Assembly: GCA_023419315.1 (NCBI GenBank)
Contig: JAEZYE010000061.1
Coordinates: forward strand, 1 to 64,000
Reading direction: 5' to 3'
Length of the DNA stretch: 64,000 bases
Source of the DNA: Pseudomonadota bacterium
GTDB lineage: Bacteria; Pseudomonadota; Gammaproteobacteria; Xanthomonadales; Xanthomonadaceae
The position numbers and the translations under genes are program-made. Every line of letters starts with the position of its first letter. The first letter of the stretch is position 1. The notes below the pieces were generated by a model. That model ran no database searches and was not told the DNA's origin. It was given only the letters and a program-made list of their open reading frames with translations. This document shows positions 27,342-35,595 of the stretch, piece by piece.

Positions 27342-27968
27342 GTGCATTGGATGGGCATCGAGAACCTGGGCACCTTCATCGCGGCCGTGCTGGTGTTGCT
27401 GGCCTTGCCGGGGCCGGCGGTGTTCACGCTGCTGGCGGCGACCGGACGCAGCGGCCCGCGCGCGGCGCTGGCCACTCTCGGCGGGCTGCTGCTGGGCGAT
27501 CAGTTGCTGATCGCGCTGGCGGTGGCCGGTGCGGCGGCGGTGCTCAAGGCCAATCCCGCGATCTTCCAGATCCTCAAGATGGGCGGTGCGTGCTACGTGA
27601 TCTGGATCGGCATCCGCTTGTGGTGGCCGCCCGTGGATCCTCCCGCCGCGCATCTGCCGAAGACCGGGCGACATTTCAGACAGGGACTCGGCGTCGCCCT
27701 GCTCAACCCGAAAGCGATCCTGTTCTACATGCTGTTCCTGCCCGTGTTCGTCGATCCCTCCCGGCATCAGGGCCTGACGACGTTCGCGATCATGGCCGCG
27801 ATCATCCTCGTGCTGTCCTTCCTGTACTGCGCGCTGTTGATCGCCATTGGCCATGCGCTGAGCCTGCGCCTGCAGCGGCAGCCGAGAATCCGCCGCGGCC
27901 TGCAATGGCTGGCCGGTACGTGCCTGATCGGATTCGGGGTGCGATTGGCAGCCGCGGACCTCGCCTGA
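27342..27968 (+). CDS. LysE/RhtB-family exporter
   Basis: 208 residues with five to six hydrophobic segments. LysE/RhtB proteins export amino acids or their derivatives. Family features: LALPGPAVFTLLAATGRSGPRAALATLGG (N-terminal helix pair), MGGACYVIWIGIRLWW, and GLGVALLNPKAILFYMLFLPVFVDP. GGAG at 27329-27332 is 9 bases before the GTG at 27342, so I use that start; an ATG at 27351 is the alternative. Substrate unknown. Confidence 0.88.
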   Translation: MHWMGIENLGTFIAAVLVLLALPGPAVFTLLAATGRSGPRAALATLGGLLLGDQLLIALAVAGAAAVLKANPAIFQILKMGGACYVIWIGIRLWWPPVDPPAAHLPKTGRHFRQGLGVALLNPKAILFYMLFLPVFVDPSRHQGLTTFAIMAAIILVLSFLYCALLIAIGHALSLRLQRQPRIRRGLQWLAGTCLIGFGVRLAAADLA

Positions 27969-28100
27969 ACCGGTGCGCGGCCACCTTCCGCGCAAACCCT
28001 GCATATTCGCTGCACTGCCGATTGCCAGTGATTGGCCACGGCCTTAGCCTGCACCGCGCTCCGGGTTCCGCCGGAGCCCGCTCATTGAAAGAGGACGCCC

Positions 28101-29540
28101 ATGCAGAACCTGCTCCGACGCAAATCCATCGATCGCGTGACCGAACACGAGGAAGGGCGACGGCTGGTTCCCACCCTGAGCTGGCCGCACCTGGTGGCGC
28201 TCGGCATCGGCGCCATCGTCGGCACCGGCATCTACACGCTGATTGGCGTCGGCGCGGACAAGGCCGGCCCGGCGGTGCTGCTGTCGTTCGTCATCGCCGG
28301 CATGGTGTGTGCCTGTGCCGCGCTTGCGTACGCGGAACTGTCGACGATGATGCCGGCCGCCGGCAGCGCCTACACCTATAGCTACACCGTGCTCGGCGAA
28401 GCCATCGCCTGGATCGTCGGCTGGAGCCTCATCCTCGAATACTCGCTGGTGGTAAGTACGGTGGCGGTCGGCTGGTCGGGCTATTTCACCGGCTTCCTCG
28501 AATGGGCCAGCCAGGCCACCGGCTGGCCGCTGACGCTGCCGAAAGCGCTGTCGGCCGGACCGCATGACGGTGGCTTCCTCAATCTGCCGGCGATTGTGAT
28601 CACCTTCCTGGTCGCCGGCATGCTGATCGTCGGCACCCGCGAAAGCGCGACGCTCAATGCGGTGCTGGTGGTCTTCAAGCTGATCGCACTCGCGGTGTTC
28701 ATCGCCGTCGCGCTGCCTGCTTTCGACAGCCAGAACCTGCAGCCGTTCATGCCGTTCGGCTTCTCGAAATCAATCGGCGCCGATGGCGTCGAACGTGGCG
28801 TGATGGCAGCGGCGGCGATCATCTTCTTCGCCTTCTACGGCTTCGATGCGATTTCCACGGCCGCCGAGGAAACGCGCAACCCCAAGCGCGATCTTTCGAT
28901 CGGCATCATCGGTTCGATGGTCGGCTGCACGATCATCTACGTGCTGGTCGCGCTGGCCGCGGTCGGCGCGATGAGCTTCACCGTGTTCGGCAAGAGCAGC
29001 GAGCCGCTTGCGCTGATCATGCGCGAGCTGGGGCACGGCAAGGCCGCGCTGGTGATCGGCATCGTTGCGATCATCGCGCTGCCGACGGTGCTGCTGGCGT
29101 TCTTCTACGGTCAGAGCCGCATCTTCTTCGTGATGTCCCGCGATGGGTTGCTGCCGCGCGGACTGTCGCAGGTGAACGCGCGGACCGGCACGCCGGTGGC
29201 GATCACGGTCTTCACCGCGATCATCGTGGCCGCACTCGCGGGCGTGGCGCGGCTGGACGAAATCGCCGCGCTCGCCAACGCCGGCACGCTGGCCGCATTC
29301 ATCGCCGTCGCCGTCTGCCTGCTGGTGTTGCGCGTGCGCGATCCCGACCGGCCCCGCGTGTTCCGCACACCGTTGGCCTGGGTGGTCGGGCCGCTCGCCA
29401 TCGGCGGTTGCGCCTACCTGTTCTGGAGTCTTCCGCAGACAACCCAGCTCTGGTTCCTGGCGTGGAATGCGGTCGGCGTGCTGGTGTATCTGGCATACGG
29501 CTATCGCGCAAGCCGGCTGGCGCGCAGCCAGGACGCGTAG
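28101..29540 (+). CDS. Amino acid permease, APC superfamily (cationic amino acid transporter-like)
   Basis: 479 residues with 12 predicted membrane segments. The substrate-binding helix 1 motif GIGAIVGTGIYTLIGVGA is at about 35-52, and helix 6 FFAFYGFDAISTAAEETRNPKRD at about 240-262. Helix 8 and later regions match the CAT-like (YfnA/YhdG) group. These import amino acids with protons; specificity is not visible. Single gene with its own terminator. A separate leader of 132 bases follows the LysE gene. Confidence 0.9.
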   Translation: MQNLLRRKSIDRVTEHEEGRRLVPTLSWPHLVALGIGAIVGTGIYTLIGVGADKAGPAVLLSFVIAGMVCACAALAYAELSTMMPAAGSAYTYSYTVLGEAIAWIVGWSLILEYSLVVSTVAVGWSGYFTGFLEWASQATGWPLTLPKALSAGPHDGGFLNLPAIVITFLVAGMLIVGTRESATLNAVLVVFKLIALAVFIAVALPAFDSQNLQPFMPFGFSKSIGADGVERGVMAAAAIIFFAFYGFDAISTAAEETRNPKRDLSIGIIGSMVGCTIIYVLVALAAVGAMSFTVFGKSSEPLALIMRELGHGKAALVIGIVAIIALPTVLLAFFYGQSRIFFVMSRDGLLPRGLSQVNARTGTPVAITVFTAIIVAALAGVARLDEIAALANAGTLAAFIAVAVCLLVLRVRDPDRPRVFRTPLAWVVGPLAIGGCAYLFWSLPQTTQLWFLAWNAVGVLVYLAYGYRASRLARSQDA

Positions 29541-29561
29541 TCGAACACGGAATTCTTCGCG

Positions 29562-29587
29562 AAAAGGCGGACACATGTCCGCCTTTT
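29562..29587 (+). terminator. Hairpin after the APC permease
   Basis: Arms aaaaggcggaca (29562-29573) and tgtccgcctttt (29576-29587) pair perfectly over 12 bp, with T at the 3' end of the stem itself. This is the layout of an intrinsic terminator 20 bases after the permease stop. Confidence 0.85.
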
Positions 29588-29714
29588 CCGTTTGCGGCGG
29601 CCGCATCACGCGCCTTCCATACGGCGCAGTGTGTCGCGCCTGGGCGACGCGCGCCCTTCATTCCGCAGCCCGCTCACACTAAGATGCCGCGCAGGCAACC
29701 ACCGGAAGACAACG

Positions 29715-30932
29715 TTGATCATCCATCCCAAGGTCCGCGGCTTCATCTGCACCACCACGCACCCGCTCGGTTGCGAGCTCAACGTACGCGATCAGATCGC
29801 GGCGACGCGTGCGCGCGGCGTGCGCAACGACGGTCCGAAGAAGGTGCTGGTGATTGGCGCGTCGAGCGGCTACGGACTGGCAGCACGCATCACCGCGGCG
29901 TTCGGCTTCGGCGCCGACACGCTCGGCGTGTTCTTCGAGAAGCCGGGAACCGACAAGAAGCCGGGCACGGCCGGCTGGTACAACTCCGCCGCGTTCGACA
30001 AATTCGCCAAGGCCGAGGGCCTGTACAGCCGTTCGATCAACGGCGATGCGTTCTCCGATGAAGCCCGCGCGAAAGTCATCGAACTGATCCGCGACGAGAT
30101 GGGCGGCCAGGTCGATCTGGTCATCTATTCGCTCGCCTCGCCCGTGCGCAAGCTGCCGGGCAGCGGCGAAGTGAAGCGCTCGGCGCTCAAGCCGATCGGC
30201 AGCACCTACACGTCGACCGCCATCGACACCAACAAGGACACGATCATCCAGGCGTCCATCGAACCGGCCACCGAGCAGGAAATCGAAGACACCGTGACGG
30301 TCATGGGCGGCCAGGACTGGGAGCTGTGGATCGATGTGCTCGACAAGGCCGGCGTGCTTGCCCCCGCGGCGCGCACGGTGGCTTTCAGTTACATCGGCAC
30401 CGACATCACCTGGCCGATCTACTGGCACGGCGCGCTGGGTCGCGCGAAGGTGGATCTGGACCAGACCGCGCACCGCCTCGACCAGCGCCTGTCGAAGAAC
30501 GGCGGCGGCGCGAACGTCGCCGTGCTGAAGTCGGTGGTGACGCAGGCCAGCGCCGCGATTCCGGTCATGCCGCTCTACATCTCGATGGTCTTCAAGATCA
30601 TGAAGGAAAAGGGCCTGCACGAAGGGACGCTCGATCAGCTCGATCGCCTGTTCCGCGAACGCATGTACCGCCAGGACGGCGAGCCGATGGCGACCGACGA
30701 CGAGCAGCGCATCCGTCTCGACGACTGGGAACTGCGCTCGGACGTGCAGGACACCTGCAAGACGCTGTGGCCGCAGGTGACGACGGAGAACCTGTTCGAT
30801 CTGACCGACTACGCCGGCTACAAGCACGAGTTCCTGAAGCTGTTCGGCTTCGAGCGCGATGACGTGGACTATGACGCCGACGTCAATCCGGACGTGAAGT
30901 TCGACGTGATCGAGTTGTCGCCGGAAAGCTGA
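29715..30932 (+). CDS. fabV: Enoyl-[acyl-carrier-protein] reductase FabV
   Basis: 405 residues. NADH-dependent last step of the fatty-acid elongation cycle, in the triclosan-insensitive FabV class found in Pseudomonas, Vibrio and Xanthomonas. The start is TTG 29715, giving MIIHPKVRGFICTTTHPLG, with ggaag 7 bases upstream; the open frame back to 29592 has no family character. The cofactor-binding region is VLVIGASSGYGLAARI (about 46-61). The FabV active-site pattern Tyr-x8-Lys is IYWHGALGRAK. A terminator follows. A -10-like taagat is at 29679-29684. Confidence 0.95.
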   Translation: MIIHPKVRGFICTTTHPLGCELNVRDQIAATRARGVRNDGPKKVLVIGASSGYGLAARITAAFGFGADTLGVFFEKPGTDKKPGTAGWYNSAAFDKFAKAEGLYSRSINGDAFSDEARAKVIELIRDEMGGQVDLVIYSLASPVRKLPGSGEVKRSALKPIGSTYTSTAIDTNKDTIIQASIEPATEQEIEDTVTVMGGQDWELWIDVLDKAGVLAPAARTVAFSYIGTDITWPIYWHGALGRAKVDLDQTAHRLDQRLSKNGGGANVAVLKSVVTQASAAIPVMPLYISMVFKIMKEKGLHEGTLDQLDRLFRERMYRQDGEPMATDDEQRIRLDDWELRSDVQDTCKTLWPQVTTENLFDLTDYAGYKHEFLKLFGFERDDVDYDADVNPDVKFDVIELSPES

Positions 30933-30963
30933 TCCACCGGCGGTTCAAGACGGAATCCTGCAG

Positions 30964-30994
30964 ACCCTTCGCCTGGCGCGAAGGGTTTGTTCTT
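30964..30994 (+). terminator. Intrinsic terminator after fabV
   Basis: Stem acccttcgc (30964-30972) and gcgaagggt (30978-30986) with a 5-base loop, followed by the T-rich ttgttctt. Confidence 0.8.
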
Positions 30995-31047
30995 TCTGGC
31001 GGCGCGTCCGCGTTTGAGCCGCCCAGCCTCGCGCGATGCAGCGCTTT

Positions 31048-32217
31048 TCAATCCAGCACGCGGCAGAACACGGCCTTCAGGTAACGCGATTCCTGCACGT
31101 GCGCCATGAACGGATGATCCGCGCCCGCGCCGGATACCTTGAGGATCTGGATCGTGCGGCCTGAGAAATACGCGGCGCGGCGCAGCATGTCGAGGAACTG
31201 GTCCTCGGCGACCAGACCGGTGCACGAGAACGTGGCGAACAGGCCGCCGGGCTTCACCACGCCCAGCGCCAGCTTGTTCATGTCGAGGTATTTCTTCAGC
31301 GCGTTGATCACCTGATCGCGATCACGCGTCATCTTGGCCGGATCCAGGATCACGACGTCGTACTGATCGCCGCGGTTCGCAGCATCGCGCAGGTAGGGGA
31401 AGATGTCGGCCTGCACGAACTTCGGGCGGACATCGTTGAGGCGCGCATTGCCCTTGGCGATCTCGATGACGTCTTCGTCGATATCGACGCCGACCACTTC
31501 ATTCGCCCCACGCACCGCCGCATAGACGGCAAAGCCGCCGGTATTGCAGCAGAGATCGAGCACGCGCTTGCCGGCACACTGGTGCGAGAGCCATTCCCGG
31601 TTGTCGCGCTGATCGGCGAAGAAGCCGGTCTTGTGCGCGCCGGCCGGGTCGGCGCGGAATTTCACCCCGTATTCGCTGATGACGGCGGGCGGCACCGGAT
31701 CAGTCCCGCGGAAATCGAAGCTTTCCTGCTTCTGGATGTGTTCTTCGGCGAAGCTGTAGAAGCGCGCGCCCGGGAACTGCTCGCGCAGCGCTTCGTAGAT
31801 CCATTCGCGATAACGGAACATGCCGGCGCTGAAGAATTCGACGACCAGCAGATCGCCGTAGCGATCGACCACCAGACCGGACAGGCCGTCGCCTTCGGCA
31901 TGGATGACGCGCCAGGCATCGGTGACGGTGTCGAGCTTGAGGACATCGCGACGCAGTTCGACCGCTTCGGCAATCTTGCGCGAGAACCAGCCGGCATCGA
32001 CCGGAACGTCCGGATGGGTTTCAAGGATGCGGACCGCGATGCGCGAATGCCCGTTGTAGAAGCCGCGCCCGATCCATTCGCCGTCCACGCCGACGACCTC
32101 CACCAGGCTGCCCGGCTTGGGCTTCTGCGCCGGCTTCTCGACAAGTTTCTGGAAAATCCAGGGGTGGCTTGAGCGCCAGGCGTTCTTGAGGCGTACGACG
32201 GGATTCGGGCTGTTCAT
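31048..32217 (-). CDS. rlmI: 23S rRNA (cytosine-C5)-methyltransferase RlmI-like
   Basis: 389 residues. N-terminal PUA-like domain (about 1-75: HPWIFQKLVEKP, GSLVEVVGVDG, GRGFYN), a linker domain, then a Rossmann SAM-binding domain with DLCCNTGGFAVYAAVRG (about 223-239) and the catalytic block VILDPAKMTRDRD near 300 and FATFSCTG near 345, whose cysteine is typical of RlmI-type m5C enzymes. I start at ATG 32217 (MNSPNPVVRL), as family members do; ATG 32226 is three codons upstream. It is divergent from the Mn riboswitch unit. Confidence 0.9.
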   Translation of the reverse strand: MNSPNPVVRLKNAWRSSHPWIFQKLVEKPAQKPKPGSLVEVVGVDGEWIGRGFYNGHSRIAVRILETHPDVPVDAGWFSRKIAEAVELRRDVLKLDTVTDAWRVIHAEGDGLSGLVVDRYGDLLVVEFFSAGMFRYREWIYEALREQFPGARFYSFAEEHIQKQESFDFRGTDPVPPAVISEYGVKFRADPAGAHKTGFFADQRDNREWLSHQCAGKRVLDLCCNTGGFAVYAAVRGANEVVGVDIDEDVIEIAKGNARLNDVRPKFVQADIFPYLRDAANRGDQYDVVILDPAKMTRDRDQVINALKKYLDMNKLALGVVKPGGLFATFSCTGLVAEDQFLDMLRRAAYFSGRTIQILKVSGAGADHPFMAHVQESRYLKAVFCRVLD

Positions 32218-32239
32218 GAAGCGCATTTTACCCGCCCGG

Positions 32240-32269
32240 TTGACCGCCCCGGCGCGAAGCCCGCAGAAT
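32240..32269 (+). promoter_or_regulatory. Sigma70-type promoter for the riboswitch-terC transcript
   Basis: ttgacc (32240-32245), an 18-base spacer, then cagaat (32264-32269). The predicted start at about 32276 coincides with the 5' edge of the riboswitch. Confidence 0.6.
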
Positions 32270-32275
32270 CGCCGC

Positions 32276-32397
32276 TCGAAGGGGAGTAGCTCCCAACGTG
32301 CCGGCCGTCATTTCGAGTCCTCGGGCTCCGGTCACACGGCAACCGCCACTGCGGTTGTGAGCGAGACCTTCGCCGCAATGGCGAAGGTCTGTCCGGT
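32276..32397 (+). ncRNA. yybP-ykoY family riboswitch (Mn2+ sensing)
   Basis: The leader of the TerC/Alx gene has the conserved blocks of this class: aaggggagtagc near the 5' end (32279-32290), ccgtcatttcgag (about 32305), and gagcgagaccttcgcc (32359-32374), which pairs with ggcgaaggt (32380-32388). The class binds Mn2+ and commonly controls MntP, Alx/TerC and P-type ATPase genes. About 77 more leader bases separate it from the start codon, where the expression platform must lie; no T-run terminator is obvious, so control of translation is possible. Confidence 0.85.
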
Positions 32398-32474
32398 TTT
32401 CCCGATCCCTCCCCCGATCGAGTCCCGTACCTCCGTCCCTGCGGTGCCACTGTCACTTCTTTCAGGGAATCGCG

Positions 32475-33425
32475 ATGGAAACAATTGGAAATCCGTGGTT
32501 GTGGGCCGGTTTCGCCGGCGTGGTCGTGCTCGCCTTGCTCGCCGATCTGGTGCTGATGCGCCATGGCGGCGCGCACCGGGTCACGTTCAAGGAAGCGCTG
32601 TACTGGAGCCTGGGCTGGATCGGCCTGGCCCTGCTGTTCAATGCCGGCCTGTGGTGGTACCTGCACGAGACCGCCGGCTCGGTGATCGCCAACCGCATCG
32701 GTCTGGAGTTCCTCACCGGCTATCTGGTGGAGAAGTCGCTGGCGGTCGACAACATTTTCGTCTTCCTGATGGTGATGAGCTATTTCGCGGTGCCGGAAGA
32801 GCAGCGCCAGCGCGTGCTGGTGATTGGCGTGCTCGGCGCCATCGTGCTGCGCGGCATCCTGATTTTTGCGGGGGCGGCGTTGCTGGCCAAATTCCATTGG
32901 CTGCTGTACGTGTTCGGTGCATTCCTGCTGCTGACCGGCATCAAGATGTGGTTCGCGGCCGGCAAGGAGCCGGACCTCGAACGCAACCCGGCGCTGCGCT
33001 GGATGCGCGGCCATCTGCGCCTGACCACCGAGTACCACGGCGAAGCGCTCAGCGTGAAGCGTGACGGTGTGCGCTGGTACACGCCGCTGTTCGTCGTGCT
33101 GGTGCTGATCGGCGTGACCGACGTGATCTTCGCGGTCGACAGCATTCCGGCGATCTTCGCGATCACCTCCGATCCGTTCATCGTGCTGACGTCGAATGTC
33201 TTCGCGGTACTCGGTCTGCGCGCGATGTTCTTCCTGCTTGCCGGCATGGCCGATCGCTTCCACCTGCTGCCTTACGGCCTGGCGGTGGTGCTGGCCTTCA
33301 TCGGCACGAAGATGCTGTTGATCGACGTCTACAAGATTCCGGTGCTGTGGTCGCTGGCCGGCGTCGCGTTGATTCTGGGCGTGACCATCGCACTCAGCCT
33401 TGCGCGTCCGGCGAAGACGGCCTGA
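32475..33425 (+). CDS. TerC/Alx-family membrane protein, probable Mn2+ exporter
   Basis: 316 residues with about nine membrane segments. TerC-family markers are EFLTGYLVEKSLAVDNIFVFLM (about 76-97) and GVTDVIFAVDSIPAIFAIT (about 214-232); each contributes an in-membrane aspartate to the putative metal path. Alx of E. coli is under the same riboswitch class and is linked to manganese export, so the riboswitch at 32276 supports that role here. GGGA stands 8-11 bases before the ATG. Two perfect hairpins follow. Confidence 0.9.
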   Translation: METIGNPWLWAGFAGVVVLALLADLVLMRHGGAHRVTFKEALYWSLGWIGLALLFNAGLWWYLHETAGSVIANRIGLEFLTGYLVEKSLAVDNIFVFLMVMSYFAVPEEQRQRVLVIGVLGAIVLRGILIFAGAALLAKFHWLLYVFGAFLLLTGIKMWFAAGKEPDLERNPALRWMRGHLRLTTEYHGEALSVKRDGVRWYTPLFVVLVLIGVTDVIFAVDSIPAIFAITSDPFIVLTSNVFAVLGLRAMFFLLAGMADRFHLLPYGLAVVLAFIGTKMLLIDVYKIPVLWSLAGVALILGVTIALSLARPAKTA

Positions 33426-33431
33426 TCGCGC

Positions 33432-33457
33432 GGACCATCCCGCTGGCGGGATGGTCC
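33432..33457 (+). terminator. Perfect 12-bp hairpin after the TerC gene
   Basis: Arms ggaccatcccgc (33432-33443) and gcgggatggtcc (33446-33457) with only two unpaired bases. No T-run follows, so it may be a weak terminator or an mRNA end stabiliser. Confidence 0.6.
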
Positions 33458-33470
33458 ATCCACACGGAAG

Positions 33471-33509
33471 GGCGCCCGGCCGGGCTTGCAAACCGCCCGG
33501 CCGGGCGCC
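33471..33509 (+). promoter_or_regulatory. Perfect 14-bp GC-only hairpin abutting the rhomboid start codon
   Basis: Arms ggcgcccggccggg (33471-33484) and cccggccgggcgcc (33496-33509) pair completely; the loop is cttgcaaaccg. The 3' arm ends on the base before ATG 33510, so the structure would occupy the place of a ribosome site. Confidence 0.65.
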
Positions 33510-34298
33510 ATGCATGGATTCATGGACCTGCATCATCCCGATCATCCCGCCTTCGATGCCGAACAGCAGCGCCGCCACGATCGGCGCCGCCTGCTGTGGG
33601 CGTTGAACCTCAGCCTGGCCTTCGTGCTGCTGCTGGCCGTCGTCTTCTCCGCGCAGTCGAGTTTCAACGTCGCCGCGTGGGCCATCGCGCCGCGTGATCT
33701 GCATGGACTGTGGGGCATCCTCACGGCGCCGCTGCTGCACGGTTCGGTGGAACACATCGCGGCCAACGCCACGGCGCTGCTGTTGCTCGGCACGCTCGCA
33801 GGCAGCGTCTATCCGCGCGCGACCGCCTGTGCGGTGCCGCTGGTCTGGCTGTTCGCCGGTCTGTTTCCCTGGTGGCTGGGCGATCCGGGCACGCATCATC
33901 TCGGTGCCAGCGGTCTGACCCACGGCTTGATGTTCATGCTCTTCATGCTGGGCGTGGTGCGACGCGATCGCGCCGCGATTGCCACCGGCATGATCGGCTT
34001 CCTGTTCTATGGCGGCATGATGTTGAGCGTGCTGCCGCAGGAGCCGGGCGTGTCCTGGCAGGCGCACATGGGCGGCGCCATCGGCGGACTGATTGCCGCC
34101 GTGCTTTTCCGCAAGCTCGATCCGCCGCTGCCGCGCAAGCGCTACAGCTGGGAAGACGAGGAAGAAGCGACGATCACGCCACTTGATGACGAACTCGAAC
34201 CGCCCGCACCTCGCGACGTGCCGGTGTTGTGGGAGCGTCCGCTACAGACGCGCGGCGTCGTGCTGCGTTTCCCGCCCCGCCAGCCGCCTTCGTCCTGA
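33510..34298 (+). CDS. Rhomboid-family intramembrane serine protease
   Basis: 262 residues with six membrane segments and a polar C-terminal tail (about 205-262). Rhomboids cut substrates within the membrane. The catalytic serine is in HLGASG (Ser134) and the catalytic histidine in QAHMGGAIGG (His186); LHGSVEHIAANATALLLLG supplies the helix-2 H..N region. The N-terminus is histidine-rich (MDLHHPDHP). ATG 33510 sits directly after a perfect hairpin; ATG 33522 in the same frame is the alternative start. No strong ribosome site precedes either. Confidence 0.88.
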   Translation: MHGFMDLHHPDHPAFDAEQQRRHDRRRLLWALNLSLAFVLLLAVVFSAQSSFNVAAWAIAPRDLHGLWGILTAPLLHGSVEHIAANATALLLLGTLAGSVYPRATACAVPLVWLFAGLFPWWLGDPGTHHLGASGLTHGLMFMLFMLGVVRRDRAAIATGMIGFLFYGGMMLSVLPQEPGVSWQAHMGGAIGGLIAAVLFRKLDPPLPRKRYSWEDEEEATITPLDDELEPPAPRDVPVLWERPLQTRGVVLRFPPRQPPSS

Positions 34299-34374
34299 GC
34301 GCGCGGCGGGCTCGACCGGAACCGCGTGCAATTGCTTCTATAGTGTGGCCCTGCCTCCGGGGTGAGTTTCATCG

Positions 34375-35538
34375 ATGAAGACTCTGGTTCGATCCTGCGT
34401 CGCGGCGCTCGTGCTGGCGTTGATGATGCCGTCAGCGCATGCCGCCGAAACCGCGAAGGCATCCGCATCCTGGCGCGTGATCGGTTACGTCATGGACGGG
34501 CCGACGCTGCCGCCGATCACCGCGTCCAAACTGGACGTCATCAACTTCGCGTTCGCCCAGGTCAATCCGCAGCATGAAGTGTTTCTGCCGCAGGCAAGCG
34601 CGGCGCGCTCACTCAATGGCCTGGTCGCGCTACGCACGCAGAACCCGGACCTGAAGATCCTGCTGTCGGTGGGCGGCTGGGGCGCGGATCATTTTTCCGA
34701 AGCGGCGTTGACCGAAGACAGCCGCAAGCGGTTCGCGGACACGGCCGTCGAGCTGGTGCGCCGGCACGATCTCGATGGCCTGGACATCGATTGGGAATAT
34801 CCCGCGCATCCGGGGCCCGGCATCCGCCATCGCCCCGAGGATCGCCGCAATTTCACGCTGTTGCTGAAGCAGCTGCGATCCACGCTCGACGAGTTGGGCA
34901 AGTCGCATCCGGACCGCCATTACCTGCTGACAATCGCCGCGGCCGACGGCGAAGCCGCGCGTGGACTCGAGCTCAAGCGCATCGCGCCGTTGCTCGACTG
35001 GATCAACCTGATGACGTACGACTTCTACGGCAGCCTCACCCGGACGACGGGGCATCACGCCGGGCTGCATCGCTCGCGCACGGCCGGCGCCGATGCGCGC
35101 TCGACAGACAAGGCGGTGGAAGCGTTCCTCCGCGGCGGCGTGCCGGCACGCAAAATCAATATCGGGCTTGCGTTCTACGGGCGCACGTTCGGCGACGTTG
35201 CCGATGCGCAGCACGGGTTGCACCAGCGTTTCGGCAGCGACGGCGGTTTTGTTTCCTGGCAGGACATCCAGCGCAACCACACCGCACAGCAGGGATACGA
35301 ACGCCATTGGGACGAAGACGCGCAAGCCGCGTGGCTGTGGAATCCCACGGCGCGCCGCATGATCAGTTACGACGATCCGCAGGCGTTGCGCGCGAAAGCG
35401 GCCTACGTGCGCAAGCGCGGACTGGGCGGCGTGATGTACTGGGAGCAGCGCCAGGATCCGGACGAACAGTTGCTCGATGTCGTCATCGACGCATTGCGGC
35501 GGGACACGGCTGCGGGACCGGCAGGGACCGGCCGCTGA
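34375..35538 (+). CDS. Secreted glycoside hydrolase family 18 chitinase
   Basis: 387 residues. Signal peptide of about 23 residues ends MPSAHA. A GH18 barrel follows: SxGG motif as LLSVGGWG (about 97-104), the catalytic DGLDIDWE (D134 to E141, with E141 the acid), and the barrel-end strand MYWEQRQDPD. GH18 enzymes cut beta-1,4 bonds of chitin or related N-acetylglucosamine polymers. No chitin-binding module is present. A -10-like tatagt (34339-34344) precedes it. It converges on a TonB-dependent receptor gene across a shared terminator. Confidence 0.9.
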   Translation: MKTLVRSCVAALVLALMMPSAHAAETAKASASWRVIGYVMDGPTLPPITASKLDVINFAFAQVNPQHEVFLPQASAARSLNGLVALRTQNPDLKILLSVGGWGADHFSEAALTEDSRKRFADTAVELVRRHDLDGLDIDWEYPAHPGPGIRHRPEDRRNFTLLLKQLRSTLDELGKSHPDRHYLLTIAAADGEAARGLELKRIAPLLDWINLMTYDFYGSLTRTTGHHAGLHRSRTAGADARSTDKAVEAFLRGGVPARKINIGLAFYGRTFGDVADAQHGLHQRFGSDGGFVSWQDIQRNHTAQQGYERHWDEDAQAAWLWNPTARRMISYDDPQALRAKAAYVRKRGLGGVMYWEQRQDPDEQLLDVVIDALRRDTAAGPAGTGR

Positions 35539-35542
35539 ACGA

Positions 35543-35585
35543 GAAACGGGCCCGCAGGCCCGTTTCTTGTTTGGTCTTTTTTTGC
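35543..35585 (+). terminator. Intrinsic terminator between chitinase and TonB-dependent receptor
   Basis: Stem gaaacgggcc (35543-35552) and ggcccgtttc (35557-35566), 4-base loop, followed by ttgtttggtc and a long T-run. Confidence 0.88.
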
Positions 35586-35595
35586 TTCGCCCGGC

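Noticed and set aside
32214..34067. A 617-residue minus-strand frame
   Set aside because: Antisense to the riboswitch, TerC and rhomboid genes, which have clear family motifs on the plus strand.
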